Below, piece after piece: positions 44,518-53,514 of a stretch of 57,358 bases of DNA; the stretch's first letter is position 1; each line of letters opens with the position of its first letter. Source of the DNA: Novipirellula aureliae (GTDB lineage Bacteria; Planctomycetota; Planctomycetia; Pirellulales; Pirellulaceae); the NCBI RefSeq assembly GCF_007860185.1, contig NZ_SJPY01000004.1, positions 474,756-532,113 of the forward strand. Direction: 5' to 3'. A program made the position numbers and the translations under genes. The notes under the pieces were generated by a model. It was not told the DNA's origin and made no database searches. It worked only from the letters and a program-made list of their open reading frames with translations.

Positions 44518-45750
44518 TCACATCGTCGCAGACTCCTTCATCATCGCTTCCATGTCCTGAAACACCTGCTCCGCACTGCTCTCAAAGATACGTCCGATTA
44601 GCAAATTGGTGATCTGACCCCGATGTTCGGGGTGCCTTTTCATGAATCGACCAATACTAAACTCTTTCGAATAGAATGCGTGGACCAGCTTGCGAATCCA
44701 CTGAGATCCTTCCAAAAACTCGGCGGTCCACGATTGCAATTGCTCGCGACTCAGGTCCTCTTTCTTGAATCCAGCGACGATGGCGTCGCCAGCGCGGATG
44801 CCCATTTCCAAAGCGAAAAAGACGCCCGAGGAGTAGACGGGATCGATAAATCCGAACGCATCGCCCACCAAAACCCAGCCATCGCCAGCATGCTGAGAAG
44901 TCGAGTACGAAAACTCTTTCGCCGTGCGAATGTCACCGAGTCGCACAGCATCGATTAATCGAGGAGTTAACCCAGGGCAACGGGCAAGCTGGTCAAAGAA
45001 AACCGCTTCCGGTTTCGCTCCATTGTTCAACAGGCAATCACTGTCACCGACGCAGCCAATACTGGTAATGCCCCTTGAGAGAGGAATGAACCAAAACCAA
45101 GAATCTCTCGATTCGGTGTTCAAAATGATGGTCGCCCCTTCGTTATCCCCTTCGCCGCGAACCGCTCCGCGGTAATACGTCCATATGGCAACCTTCTTTA
45201 GATTGGCATCGACTTGTTTTAGTTTTAGCTTGTTGGCGATGAATGATTGTTGGCCGGTCGCGTCGATGACGACGCGACAATCGATCGAATGGTTGTTCCC
45301 ATCGGCTGTGCGGACGCTGACACCGGTGGCTTTATGATTCTCGTCAAAGTGTACGTCGAGCAATCGAGTTTGGTCATAGCAATCCGCCCCCAATTCGCCC
45401 GCTCGGTCAAATAACAGTTTGTCAAATTCGCTCCGTTCAACTTGCCAAGTCGTGCTGCAGGGCCGGTCATCGTGTGCGCGAAAAAAGAACGGTTCCGACT
45501 CGGTTCCGCGATGCGTCACAAATTGGACGCTTTTCTTAGCCTGAAAGCCCGCCTTTCGAATCCGCTCGGTCAGCCCGAGTCGTTCAAACGCCCAATACGT
45601 CTCGGGCATTAGCGATTCACCAATGTGAAATCGCGGCATCGCGTCCCGTTCGATCAGTAACGTATCCAGGCCAGCTTTGGCAACAATCGATGCGGCGGAA
45701 CCGCCCGCAGGCCCACCGCCAATCACTACACAGTCGTAATAGGTTCTCAT
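44518..45750 (-). CDS. Halogenase-like FAD-dependent oxidoreductase (paralogue 2)
   Basis: 410 residues, same length as paralogue 1 (1585-2817) and similar along the whole chain. FAD-binding GGGPAG (11-16), HIGESLMPETYW, WFWFIP (218-223), and VGDAFGFIDPVYSSG. Lys 72-73 in KKSVQFV match the other copy. Residues around the substrate pocket differ (for example FFFRAHDDRP versus FYFHDNKPHE), so the two may act on different substrates. No MarR gene is next to this copy. No flavin reductase or biosynthetic cluster is seen nearby. Halogenase versus reductase/hydroxylase remains open. Confidence 0.8.
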   Translation of the reverse strand: MRTYYDCVVIGGGPAGGSAASIVAKAGLDTLLIERDAMPRFHIGESLMPETYWAFERLGLTERIRKAGFQAKKSVQFVTHRGTESEPFFFRAHDDRPCSTTWQVERSEFDKLLFDRAGELGADCYDQTRLLDVHFDENHKATGVSVRTADGNNHSIDCRVVIDATGQQSFIANKLKLKQVDANLKKVAIWTYYRGAVRGEGDNEGATIILNTESRDSWFWFIPLSRGITSIGCVGDSDCLLNNGAKPEAVFFDQLARCPGLTPRLIDAVRLGDIRTAKEFSYSTSQHAGDGWVLVGDAFGFIDPVYSSGVFFALEMGIRAGDAIVAGFKKEDLSREQLQSWTAEFLEGSQWIRKLVHAFYSKEFSIGRFMKRHPEHRGQITNLLIGRIFESSAEQVFQDMEAMMKESATM

Positions 45751-46301
45751 GCTCGTCTCTCGCTATCAGGCAGTTGGCAGACAATCGCTTACCTGCCCTA
45801 AGTCGGATTATTCAAGTGATTCGTCGTCATTTGAGTAACTCGCTAGAGCTAAAGCATTTAAGTGAATCCTTGAAGAAGCACTCTGCGAATGAGCCGTTTT
45901 ATAACTTCTTCAAAATCGCTGGCATTATAGCCGAATCGGCAAGGAATCTAAACGGCCATCCCAATCCGGCAAGTTACCCCAGGACTTACATCCCTTTTCG
46001 ATCTGCCAATTTGCTATCAAAACGGAGGGTTTGCGGGCGTTTCGTGGCCAGGATCTTCCGAAAAGGGAAGAAAGAGAAAGCGAAGAGTCCAATTTTCTTC
46101 GGCTTTCCCTAGACGACTGATTTGATCCTCCCCTCCCGTTTGTGCGGCGATCTCCGTTCGTTCGGCGATCCCTCCACCCGTTTGCAAACCGCTCTTGGCA
46201 TGCAGTCGCATTACATCGTACCCTCCACCAATGGGTGATTGCGATTTGTCGTTTTGGCGAATTGTACACTCCATTGTGCTCAATCTATGGAAACTTGGCG
46301 A
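45751..46301. other. Divergent intergenic region
   Basis: Between the minus-strand flavoprotein and the plus-strand lipoprotein gene; should contain both promoters. No convincing ORF. A run of words resembling the gene-poor spacers elsewhere, with nothing palindromic beyond short stems. Confidence 0.35.
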
Positions 46302-46592
46302 ATGACAAACCTCCTGCAACCGCCCCGATACGCTTTTGGCAAGCAAGCGATTCTGGCGGCAATTTGCTGCCTATCCCTGATTTCCCTAGGCGGATGCCGC
46401 GGCCAGGGTCTGTTTCCGCCAGCGGGCACGATCAACCAACAACAAGCCGATGCGATTGTGCACGATCCGTTTCCGCAAAACGACATTGCACCCTATGAAG
46501 CGGCGTCGCGGCCACGTGATTACCAGCAACCGCTCCCCGAACCTGTGCGGAATCGGCTAATTCCGGACGCAATGCCTTGGTTAGGGCGTTAA
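46302..46592 (+). CDS. Small lipoprotein (planctomycete family)
   Basis: 96 residues from the ATG at 46302 (an ATG at 46287 is also in frame). Signal peptide QAILAAICCLSLISLGGC with a lipobox LGGC; the mature protein starts CRGQGLFPPAGTINQQQADA, then VHDPFPQNDIAPYEAASRPR and a Pro-rich end. This short family is recognisable in Pirellulaceae. It is probably an envelope protein; no function is known. The pseudouridine synthase gene follows after 70 bp. Confidence 0.78.
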   Translation: MTNLLQPPRYAFGKQAILAAICCLSLISLGGCRGQGLFPPAGTINQQQADAIVHDPFPQNDIAPYEAASRPRDYQQPLPEPVRNRLIPDAMPWLGR

Positions 46593-46662
46593 CCCCCAAT
46601 CACAAGCGAAGCGGGCTGTGGTAGATTTAACGTTAGATTCCTATCGTTACTCGAGAACACGT

Positions 46663-47844
46663 ATGCCAAGCCGCTCTGCAAATCAATCTGCTAAGAAACC
46701 CGCGAAAAAGCCTCGCCAGCAATCATCAAGAAAGTCGACGTCTAAATTAAAGTCAGACCGATCATCCGATGATCCGAACAAACCGATCCGGCTGCAACGC
46801 CTGCTCGCCTCGGCGGGATTCGGCAGTCGCCGACGATGCGAAGAGTTGATCGTCGAAGGTCGCGTCGAGGTGAATGGCAAGATTGTCGAAGAACTTGGGA
46901 CGTCGGTCGATGCAAAAACGGCCAAGATTTTTGTCGACGGATCGCCACTTCGTCCCCAAAAACTGGTGTATTACGCCGTTAACAAGCCGACCGGGGTGGT
47001 AACCACCAATTCGGATCCGGAAGGTCGCCCGCGAGTCATCGATTTGGTTCCGCCGAGCGAACGAGTGTTTGCCGTCGGACGGCTCGACCGCAGCAGTGAA
47101 GGCTTGATCCTGTTGACCAATGATGGCGAATTAGCACAAAAATTGGCTCATCCCAAATACCAAATCCGCAAGGTTTATCGCGCAACGGTTGCAGGCAAAG
47201 TGACCAGCGAAGCGATGCGTTCGATGCAAAAGGGGATGTACATCTCCGAAGGCTACGTCAAGGTCGAAGGTGCCAAGGTCTTAAAGGCACGGCCACGCGC
47301 GACGGAGTTAGAGATCACTCTTCGCGAAGGGAAAAACCGAGAAATACGCCGCATTTTGGCCCGGCTTGGACACAAGGTTCAGCAGTTGCGACGCATCGCG
47401 ATCGGCCCGCTGCGGTTGGGCGATATGCCGATCGGCTCCTATCGTGTTCTGACTCATTTGGAAATCAAAAAGCTGCAAGAGTCCGCTGAGCAATCGCGGC
47501 GTGCGGCCGAAGCGAATCCCGAAAAACCTTTTCGCTCAAAATCGCCTAAGAAGAAGGTTTCGGCGCGAGCACGAGCTGCGGGGCGTTCGGCCTCCGGATT
47601 CGCTGAAACAAGGAACACGAAGTCCCGCAAGAAACCCGCAGCAAAGCCGCGCAGCAAACCTTCAACAGGCTTGGCCGCCGGCAGCGGCATTAGCAGCGGT
47701 GGTGTCGTGATCGGCGGTGAGTCGTCGGAGCGAAAACCTCGCAAAACGGTGAAGACTTCCTCGAAAAAACGAGTCACTCGTAAAAGTAGCACACGAGCCA
47801 GTGCCACAGCAAAGCGAGCGACGAAGCGGAGACCAGGACGGTAA
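46663..47844 (+). CDS. RsuA/RluB-family pseudouridine synthase with basic tails
   Basis: 393 residues from the ATG at 46663 (a GTG at 46618 would add 15). Basic N-terminal tail, then an S4 RNA-binding domain (RLQRLLASAGFGSRRRCEEL), then the catalytic domain: VNKPTGVVTTNSDPEGRP, catalytic Asp in GRLDRSSEGLILLTNDGEL, and YQIRKVYRATVAGKV, GKNREIRRILARLGHKVQQL. It isomerises uridine in 23S or 16S rRNA. The last 120 residues are a Lys/Arg/Ser-rich tail with only a few glycines, longer than usual. The pyrK-like gene starts 7 bp later. Confidence 0.9.
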   Translation: MPSRSANQSAKKPAKKPRQQSSRKSTSKLKSDRSSDDPNKPIRLQRLLASAGFGSRRRCEELIVEGRVEVNGKIVEELGTSVDAKTAKIFVDGSPLRPQKLVYYAVNKPTGVVTTNSDPEGRPRVIDLVPPSERVFAVGRLDRSSEGLILLTNDGELAQKLAHPKYQIRKVYRATVAGKVTSEAMRSMQKGMYISEGYVKVEGAKVLKARPRATELEITLREGKNREIRRILARLGHKVQQLRRIAIGPLRLGDMPIGSYRVLTHLEIKKLQESAEQSRRAAEANPEKPFRSKSPKKKVSARARAAGRSASGFAETRNTKSRKKPAAKPRSKPSTGLAAGSGISSGGVVIGGESSERKPRKTVKTSSKKRVTRKSSTRASATAKRATKRRPGR

Positions 47845-47850
47845 TACGCC

Positions 47851-48747
47851 ATGTCAGAAACAGCGTCAAAACTTCATGCGAAGCACTATGCCGATCGCAT
47901 GGTGCAAATCGATTCCGTCATCGAGCAGAACGAGAGGATCGGCGAGGCGACCTATCGGTTGCGCATTGCAGCCAAGGCAATTGCGGAGTCGGTCTTGCCG
48001 GGGCAATTTGTGATGATCCGACTCTCCGGCACAAACGCTCCTTTGATCGGCCGGGCATTTGCCGTCTATGACGTGATTCGAACGGAATCCGGTGAAGCGA
48101 TTTGGATCGATCTGGTCTACCTGTGTAAAGGAGTGATGACCAAGGCGCTCGCCGCATCGCCTCTTGGTACTGCTGTGACCGTCTGGGGACCACTTGGCAA
48201 CGGCTTTCTTAACGAAGGGTGTGACCGGCTTATCATGGCGGTCGGCGGCATCGGTCAAACGCCGATGTTGTTACTTGGCCGGGAAGCCCTCGGCAGTGAA
48301 TGCTATGGAAGTCCTCCTCGAGCAAACGGGTGGAGCGAAAAGGTGGAACTGATCTATGGTGCCCGCCGCAAGTCGCTGTTGGCTGGCGTCGATGATTTCG
48401 CTCAGTCTCGCTTTGAAGTGACGCTTTGTACCGATGACGGTAGTGCCGGTGTTCGCGATTTGGTTCCCAACGTGCTGGCCAAGCGACTCACGGAATTGCC
48501 ATCTGGTGAGCGGGTCCGCGTGGCAACCTGCGGCCCCGAGGTCATGATGCAAAAGGTCGCCCAGGTTTGCCGTGATGCCTCGGCATCCGTCGTTTGTGAT
48601 GTCTCGATGGAAACGCCAATGGCTTGCGGTATCGGTATCTGTTTTTCCTGTGTCGCCAAGATCCGCCAAGATGGCGATGATCCTTGGGACTACAAACGGA
48701 CTTGCGTTGAAGGCCCCGTCTTTCGAGCCGACCAGATTTACTGGTAG
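47851..48747 (+). CDS. pyrK: Dihydroorotate dehydrogenase electron-transfer (PyrK-like) subunit
   Basis: 298 residues. Ferredoxin-reductase-type FAD domain (SVLPGQFVMIRLSGTN, LIGRAFAVYD), NAD domain (GGIGQTPMLLL, VATCGPEVMMQKVAQV), and a C-terminal 2Fe-2S motif (METPMACGIGICFSCVAKI, with the fourth Cys in KRTCVEGPVF). It passes electrons from class 1B dihydroorotate dehydrogenase to NAD in pyrimidine synthesis. No pyrD gene is adjacent. Other ferredoxin-reductase-like roles are possible, but the Cys spacing is that of PyrK. Tight spacing to the rRNA modification gene suggests one operon. Confidence 0.88.
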   Translation: MSETASKLHAKHYADRMVQIDSVIEQNERIGEATYRLRIAAKAIAESVLPGQFVMIRLSGTNAPLIGRAFAVYDVIRTESGEAIWIDLVYLCKGVMTKALAASPLGTAVTVWGPLGNGFLNEGCDRLIMAVGGIGQTPMLLLGREALGSECYGSPPRANGWSEKVELIYGARRKSLLAGVDDFAQSRFEVTLCTDDGSAGVRDLVPNVLAKRLTELPSGERVRVATCGPEVMMQKVAQVCRDASASVVCDVSMETPMACGIGICFSCVAKIRQDGDDPWDYKRTCVEGPVFRADQIYW

Positions 48748-49014
48748 GCGGCATCCCGACACGCAAATCTTGGGACCGCGTGGGCTATTGCTCATGGCAC
48801 TTGCAAGCGCCAGCCTTGCGGCTTGGCAGGCACTTGGAAAAAATAATGCCCGAGGATGGCGTTATGGGATCGCGAATCGAACATAGTCAATAATTGAGAG
48901 TTTGATCCCATTCAGTGTTATCGCTTTTCTTTGTTTTGAAGGTTATCGTTTTGACGTTAATTTGATGCCACCGTCATCTCGATTCTGAAACACCTCAGCA
49001 AACGGAAACCAAGT

Positions 49015-50115
49015 ATGATCATCGGCGTGCCAAAAGAGCTTAAGACGGACGAGTACCGTATCGCAATGTTGCCAGTCGGCGTGGAGGATTTGGTGTCGCG
49101 AGGACACGAAGTTCTGATCGAAGCGGGTGGCGGACTGGGCAGCGGTCTACCGGATGAGGATTACCAAAAATCGGGTGCGGAAATCTGTGCTTCAGCGGAT
49201 GAGATCTTTGCCCGAGCGGATCTGATTGTGAAAGTGAAAGAGCCGCAAGAGCAAGAGTTTTCCAGAATTCGTGCCGGCCAATTGGTGTTCACCTACTTTC
49301 ATTTTGCGGCCAGTTTGCCGCTCACCGAAGCGATGATTGACAGCCGTGCAACGTGCATCGCCTATGAAACACTGCGTGATGCGAATGGTCGTTTACCGCT
49401 GCTGACGCCGATGAGCGAAGTGGCTGGACGAATGAGTATTCAGCAAGGGGCAAAGTACTTGGAAAAGCCGCAGATGGGTCGCGGTATCCTGCTCGGAGGT
49501 GTTCCAGGAGTAGCGCCGGCTCATATTACCATTCTTGGCGGCGGAATTGTGGGAGCGAATGCAGCGAAGATCGCCGCTGGTTTTCAAGCCGATGTCGCAA
49601 TCCTCGACACCAACCTCGATCGGCTTCGCTACCTCGATGACATCATGCCTGCAAATGTCAATTGTTTGTATAGCGATCGACACAATATCCTTGAACAGCT
49701 TCGCCGCGCAGACTTGGTCATCGGCTCCGTTTTGATTCCTGGTGCCAAGGCTCCCCAATTGGTTCGCGCCGAGGATCTGCGGCTAATGAAACCGGGCAGT
49801 GTCCTGATCGACGTCGCGGTTGATCAGGGGGGATGTATTGAAACGAGTCGCCCGACGACGCACAGCAACCCGACCTACATGGTGGACGAAATCGTTCATT
49901 ATTGCGTTGCCAATATGCCTGGAGCGGTGGGCCGGACAAGCACGTTTGCCCTCTGCAATGCAACCCTGCCGTGGATCAGAACGTTGGCGGACAAGGGACT
50001 CGCTTCCGCTATTGAAGATCATCCTCCGTTGCACGAAGCGGTCAACATTTTTCATGGCAAAGTGGTCAACGCCGCCGTCGCTGATGCATTTGGATTGAGC
50101 TTGACCGAAATGTGA
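49015..50115 (+). CDS. ald: Alanine dehydrogenase
   Basis: 366 residues. Interconverts L-alanine and pyruvate with NAD. N-terminal start MIIGVPKELKTDEYRIAMLP is the family signature; Lys in VKVKEPQEQEF and His in VFTYFHFAA are catalytic; nucleotide-binding ITILGGGIVGANAAKIAAGFQADV; then LIDVAVDQGGCIETSRPTTH. Full length, cytosolic. Single gene with a 267-bp upstream spacer that should contain its promoter. Confidence 0.95.
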   Translation: MIIGVPKELKTDEYRIAMLPVGVEDLVSRGHEVLIEAGGGLGSGLPDEDYQKSGAEICASADEIFARADLIVKVKEPQEQEFSRIRAGQLVFTYFHFAASLPLTEAMIDSRATCIAYETLRDANGRLPLLTPMSEVAGRMSIQQGAKYLEKPQMGRGILLGGVPGVAPAHITILGGGIVGANAAKIAAGFQADVAILDTNLDRLRYLDDIMPANVNCLYSDRHNILEQLRRADLVIGSVLIPGAKAPQLVRAEDLRLMKPGSVLIDVAVDQGGCIETSRPTTHSNPTYMVDEIVHYCVANMPGAVGRTSTFALCNATLPWIRTLADKGLASAIEDHPPLHEAVNIFHGKVVNAAVADAFGLSLTEM

Positions 50116-50191
50116 TTGTTGGAGCCCGGGCGTTAGCCAACCCGACACGGATCTCGGAAACGACGATCGGACGACGCTCCAAGCATTCGGC

Positions 50192-51541
50192 TTAACTCAG
50201 CAATGCTCTCGCGACGTTGATGTAGATGACGATGCCGAGAATGTCGACGATGCCAGCAACGAAGGGGTTGCTCATCAGCGCCGGATCTAAGCCAGCTCGT
50301 TTGAAAAGGATGGGCAGCAGAGCTCCGCACATACAGCCACAAATGATGACCGAAAGCAACGTGATTGGTATAATGAGAGCTCCTTCCAAGGATGGAGCGA
50401 TGAACAAGGCGACTAGAAAACCGATCAGGGCCAAGAAGCTGCCCAGCATGAACGAGACCGCCAATTCCCTCACCAAGACTTTTGGCAAATCGTGGAACTT
50501 GACTTCGCCCGACGTCATCGCGGTAATGACCAATGTCGCCGATTGACTACCCGAGTTTCCGCCCGCACTGATGATCAGTGGAATGAACCATACCAACCAT
50601 GCGTAAGCTTCGAGTTCCGCTTCATATTGGCGAAGCGTGAACGCAGTCAATAATGCTGCAAAAAAGAGGATGGTTAGCCAAAGTCCACGTTTCCAAGACA
50701 ACGTGTACAAGCCGATGCGTAAAAAGTCATCCTCCAAAGGTGCGACGGCCGCAATTCGATGGGCATCCTCCGTCAATTCTTCCCGTACGACATCAATCAC
50801 ATCATCATGCGTAATGATTCCCAATAGCCGACGGCCAGAATCAACCACCGGGATGGCCAACAAATTATATCGCTCCACCTTTTCGGCAACGGATTCTTGG
50901 TCTTCGGTCACCAACGCCACCACGACGTCGGATTCCATCATCTCGCCGAGTGTCCGATTCGGTTTATTCAGTGAAGATACCAATTGGCGTGTGGAGACGA
51001 TCCCACGCAGCATGTTGTCTTCATCAACCACATACAAATAGTAGATGGTTTCCAACTCGCTCGCTTGACGCCCAAGTTCATCGAGTGCTTCACGCACCGT
51101 CAATTTCTGGCCCAACTTAGCGACCTCGGTCGTCATCAAACCACCGGCAGTCTCCTCTTGGTAGGCCCGCAGTCGTTGGATGTTTCGCCGATCCGATAAC
51201 GGCAACAAAGGCAGAATCTGATTGACCCGTTCGCTCGGCAATTCCTGCAGTAAATCGACCCGATCATCCGCAGGGATTTCTTCGACCAGCTCAGCGACCT
51301 GAGACGGATCGTGCTTATAAAGCATCGCCAATTGGCGTTCTTCTTCAAAGTAGCCGAAAATCTCAGAACGTCGCGACGGCGCAGCGTATTGCAACACCTC
51401 CCAGGCCTCTTCATTGCTAAGACCTTCCATGAACTCAGCTGTGCGACCAGGATTCAACGCGTTGCAAAACTCGATCAATTCGGCCTGGTTGTGCTCCGCC
51501 AACATCTCACGCAACTCAGGAAGGAATAGAGTGTTAACCAT
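50192..51541 (-). CDS. mgtE: Magnesium transporter MgtE
   Basis: 449 residues. The N-terminal superhelical domain (LREMLAEHNQAELIEFCNAL, EEERQLAMLYKHDPSQVAELVEEI) and two CBS domains (TVREALDELGRQ to STRQLVSSL; VVALVTEDQESVAEKVERYN to THDDVIDVVREEL) sense intracellular Mg2+. Five membrane helices follow, including the pore signature SAGGNSGSQSATLVI and the terminal SNPFVAGIVDILGIVIYINV. Transports Mg2+ down its gradient. No riboswitch-like leader seen. Confidence 0.95.
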   Translation of the reverse strand: MVNTLFLPELREMLAEHNQAELIEFCNALNPGRTAEFMEGLSNEEAWEVLQYAAPSRRSEIFGYFEEERQLAMLYKHDPSQVAELVEEIPADDRVDLLQELPSERVNQILPLLPLSDRRNIQRLRAYQEETAGGLMTTEVAKLGQKLTVREALDELGRQASELETIYYLYVVDEDNMLRGIVSTRQLVSSLNKPNRTLGEMMESDVVVALVTEDQESVAEKVERYNLLAIPVVDSGRRLLGIITHDDVIDVVREELTEDAHRIAAVAPLEDDFLRIGLYTLSWKRGLWLTILFFAALLTAFTLRQYEAELEAYAWLVWFIPLIISAGGNSGSQSATLVITAMTSGEVKFHDLPKVLVRELAVSFMLGSFLALIGFLVALFIAPSLEGALIIPITLLSVIICGCMCGALLPILFKRAGLDPALMSNPFVAGIVDILGIVIYINVARALLS

Positions 51542-52217
51542 CGTGCCACTTCCTTCATGAACTTACGGGAATACGAACCAGTGCTTTGTCAATTTATATC
51601 TTAGCGTAATGGATCTTGTTCAAGATCCTGGCAGGTGGGGATCTTGAACAAGATTCACTACCTCCACCCCTCATTCTTGTCGCTGACAATGCACCGTTCG
51701 AGGTTATACATTGGATTCGAGGTTATACATTGGAATGGTTCGTCGCTGAACCAGGAGTCCAGCGAAAAATATGCGGTAGCATCCGCATCGTTGCAAGCCA
51801 AGCGAGGGCAAATGGTTCTGCGACCAATCGCCAAGCCACATGCCAATCGCCAACAATAGGGCCGCTGCGGCAGGCCGGATTCGACAATACGATTGCAGCG
51901 ATTCTGAAAGCGGAGGCAACCCAAGCACCCCCGACATGAAATGAACCATCCGGTCGTAATGATTTCGCTCTCAATCGAAAATACCGGAAAGTGTGAAGCC
52001 TGGAATCACTCGTCCGGCATCATCGTCCGGCACAAATGAGTAGATCCTCGATTGCGTTTTCGAGGGGATTCGCTTCGCTCGACCGCCGGCAAATTGCTTG
52101 AAACAATGTGCATTCCGACAGAACTCTTCCGCAAAATCGATAAAAGGGGATACAATTACGGAGAGTTCTCAACCCAAAAGCACTTCCTGAGTTTCTTGCA
52201 ACCAAAACGATAATGTT
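51542..52217. other. Gene-free spacer with palindromes and a short duplication
   Basis: No supported gene. The left end contains the hairpins annotated at 51611-51656. An 18-bp direct repeat, TCGAGGTTATACATTGGA, occurs twice (about 51699 and 51718). The remainder is upstream sequence for the haem-binding lipoprotein gene. Confidence 0.45.
51611..51656. repeat. Two copies of the GGATCTT...AAGATCC hairpin
   Basis: GGATCTTGTTCAAGATCC (51611-51628) is a perfect palindrome, and GGATCTTGAACAAGATTC (51639-51656) is near-perfect and followed by ACTACC. Both resemble the units of the 15556-15727 array. Confidence 0.7.
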
Positions 52218-52835
52218 ATGAAGCGATTTTTGCATGGCACGGTGTGCCTGTTTTGCCTTTCAACGACCGTTTTTTTGATTGGGTGTAATCCGCTTCCCCA
52301 AAGTAGCGAGATGGAACCGATCGCCGATGCGGAAGCGGCGGTTAGAATCGTGCCCGGGACCGAGCCATCCGACCAACAACGCTCTGCGATCGTGGCGGCC
52401 AAGGATGCCTTGTTTCAACGATTGTCAGAGCGATTGATGGAAGCGATGATGACGCAGGGACCTGCACAAGCAATCGCTGTTTGCCAAAAAGAGGCAACGC
52501 AAATTGCCAATGAAGTTGGCGACGAACATAAGTTAAGCATCGGACGTCTGGGAGTTCGGCTTCGAAACCCCGAAAACACTGGGCCCGCTTGGGCAGCGGC
52601 GTTGATCGAAGCAAAGTCTGAAACGCCCGTCTTTACAACTTTAAGCAACGGAAACGCGGCGGCGCTATTGCCGATCAAACTCCAATCGCAATGCTTGATG
52701 TGCCATGGACCCTCGGAACAGATCTCACCAGACATCCAGTCGCAACTCGCTGAGCTCTATCCAGGTGACCAAGCGGTCGGCTTCAACGAAGGTGAACTGC
52801 GTGGCTGGTTCTGGGTTGAAACGCCGCAATCCTAA
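52218..52835 (+). CDS. Haem-binding lipoprotein of the DUF3365 type
   Basis: 205 residues. A signal peptide with lipobox (FCLSTTVFLIGCNP; Cys 23). The mature part shows the DUF3365/Tll0287-like layout: ALFQRLSERLMEAMMTQGPA, AVCQKEATQIANEVGDEHKL, SIGRLGVRLRNPENTGPAWA, then a c-type haem site CLMCHG late in the chain, and PGDQAVGFNEGELRGWFWVE at the end. A periplasm-facing haem protein, perhaps a redox or gas sensor without its kinase partner or an electron carrier. No respiratory genes are adjacent. Confidence 0.8.
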   Translation: MKRFLHGTVCLFCLSTTVFLIGCNPLPQSSEMEPIADAEAAVRIVPGTEPSDQQRSAIVAAKDALFQRLSERLMEAMMTQGPAQAIAVCQKEATQIANEVGDEHKLSIGRLGVRLRNPENTGPAWAAALIEAKSETPVFTTLSNGNAAALLPIKLQSQCLMCHGPSEQISPDIQSQLAELYPGDQAVGFNEGELRGWFWVETPQS

Positions 52836-53001
52836 CGATTGGGCGATCGCTGGACCTTGTTATCCGAAGAGGCCCTTTCTTCGGAATGATGATGCTCGCG
52901 ATCCCATTGCTAATACGCAGACTGTTTTTCGAGCAAGGAACGTAAACGCTTTAAGGCGTAGACGTTAGCAAAACAATTTGCAAGCCCATGAATCATCCGG
53001 G
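52836..53001. other. Spacer between the haem lipoprotein and fliS
   Basis: Convergent genes flank it. No strong terminator hairpin is obvious. Confidence 0.25.
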
Positions 53002-53481
53002 CTAGCCCTCAAGATTCAAGCCGCCGCTCGTGATGGGTTGCCGCGAATCGGATGCACCGAGTTCGTTGGCACACACCATTCGCCAGGTTTCGGCTTCGAC
53101 TTCCAACACCAAGCGAATCTCGTCGATCGCATCGGCGTCACCTGTACGCTCGGCGATGATCAAGTGTTTTGACAAGAACACGTACAAGTCGGCAACCTTG
53201 CCGCAAACGCCCTCGTCACTGGTGATGCCCGACAGTAGTTCGCTGATCAAATCGAGAAGTTTCAACGACCATTCATTCGGTCCTTTTCTCGAAGTGTCCT
53301 CGCGCCATGTTGCCGACAAGGTCGTTGCCGTTTCGACAGCCCGTTCGAGCACGATGAGTCTCAGACGGGCTGGCGACGCGCTGCGAACCATTGAGTCGAG
53401 ATATTCGTCGGCTGAACCTCTTCCCGTCTGGTAGCCGCTTGGACGAAAATTCGAAGCTGGTTTCGACTGAGCGTACGACAT
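53002..53481 (-). CDS. fliS: Flagellar export chaperone FliS
   Basis: 159 residues. A helical chaperone that holds flagellin unfolded before export. The conserved pattern is YLDSMVRSASPARLRLIVLERAVE, then NEWSLKLLDLISELLSGI and YVFLSKHLIIAERTGDADAIDEI. Extra polar residues at both ends. It lies downstream of fliD in the same direction (33 bp), as in many flagellar operons. Confidence 0.87.
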   Translation of the reverse strand: MSYAQSKPASNFRPSGYQTGRGSADEYLDSMVRSASPARLRLIVLERAVETATTLSATWREDTSRKGPNEWSLKLLDLISELLSGITSDEGVCGKVADLYVFLSKHLIIAERTGDADAIDEIRLVLEVEAETWRMVCANELGASDSRQPITSGGLNLEG

Positions 53482-53514
53482 ACTGACTTGCCTCCTTGCA
53501 AGAACGAAAAACGA

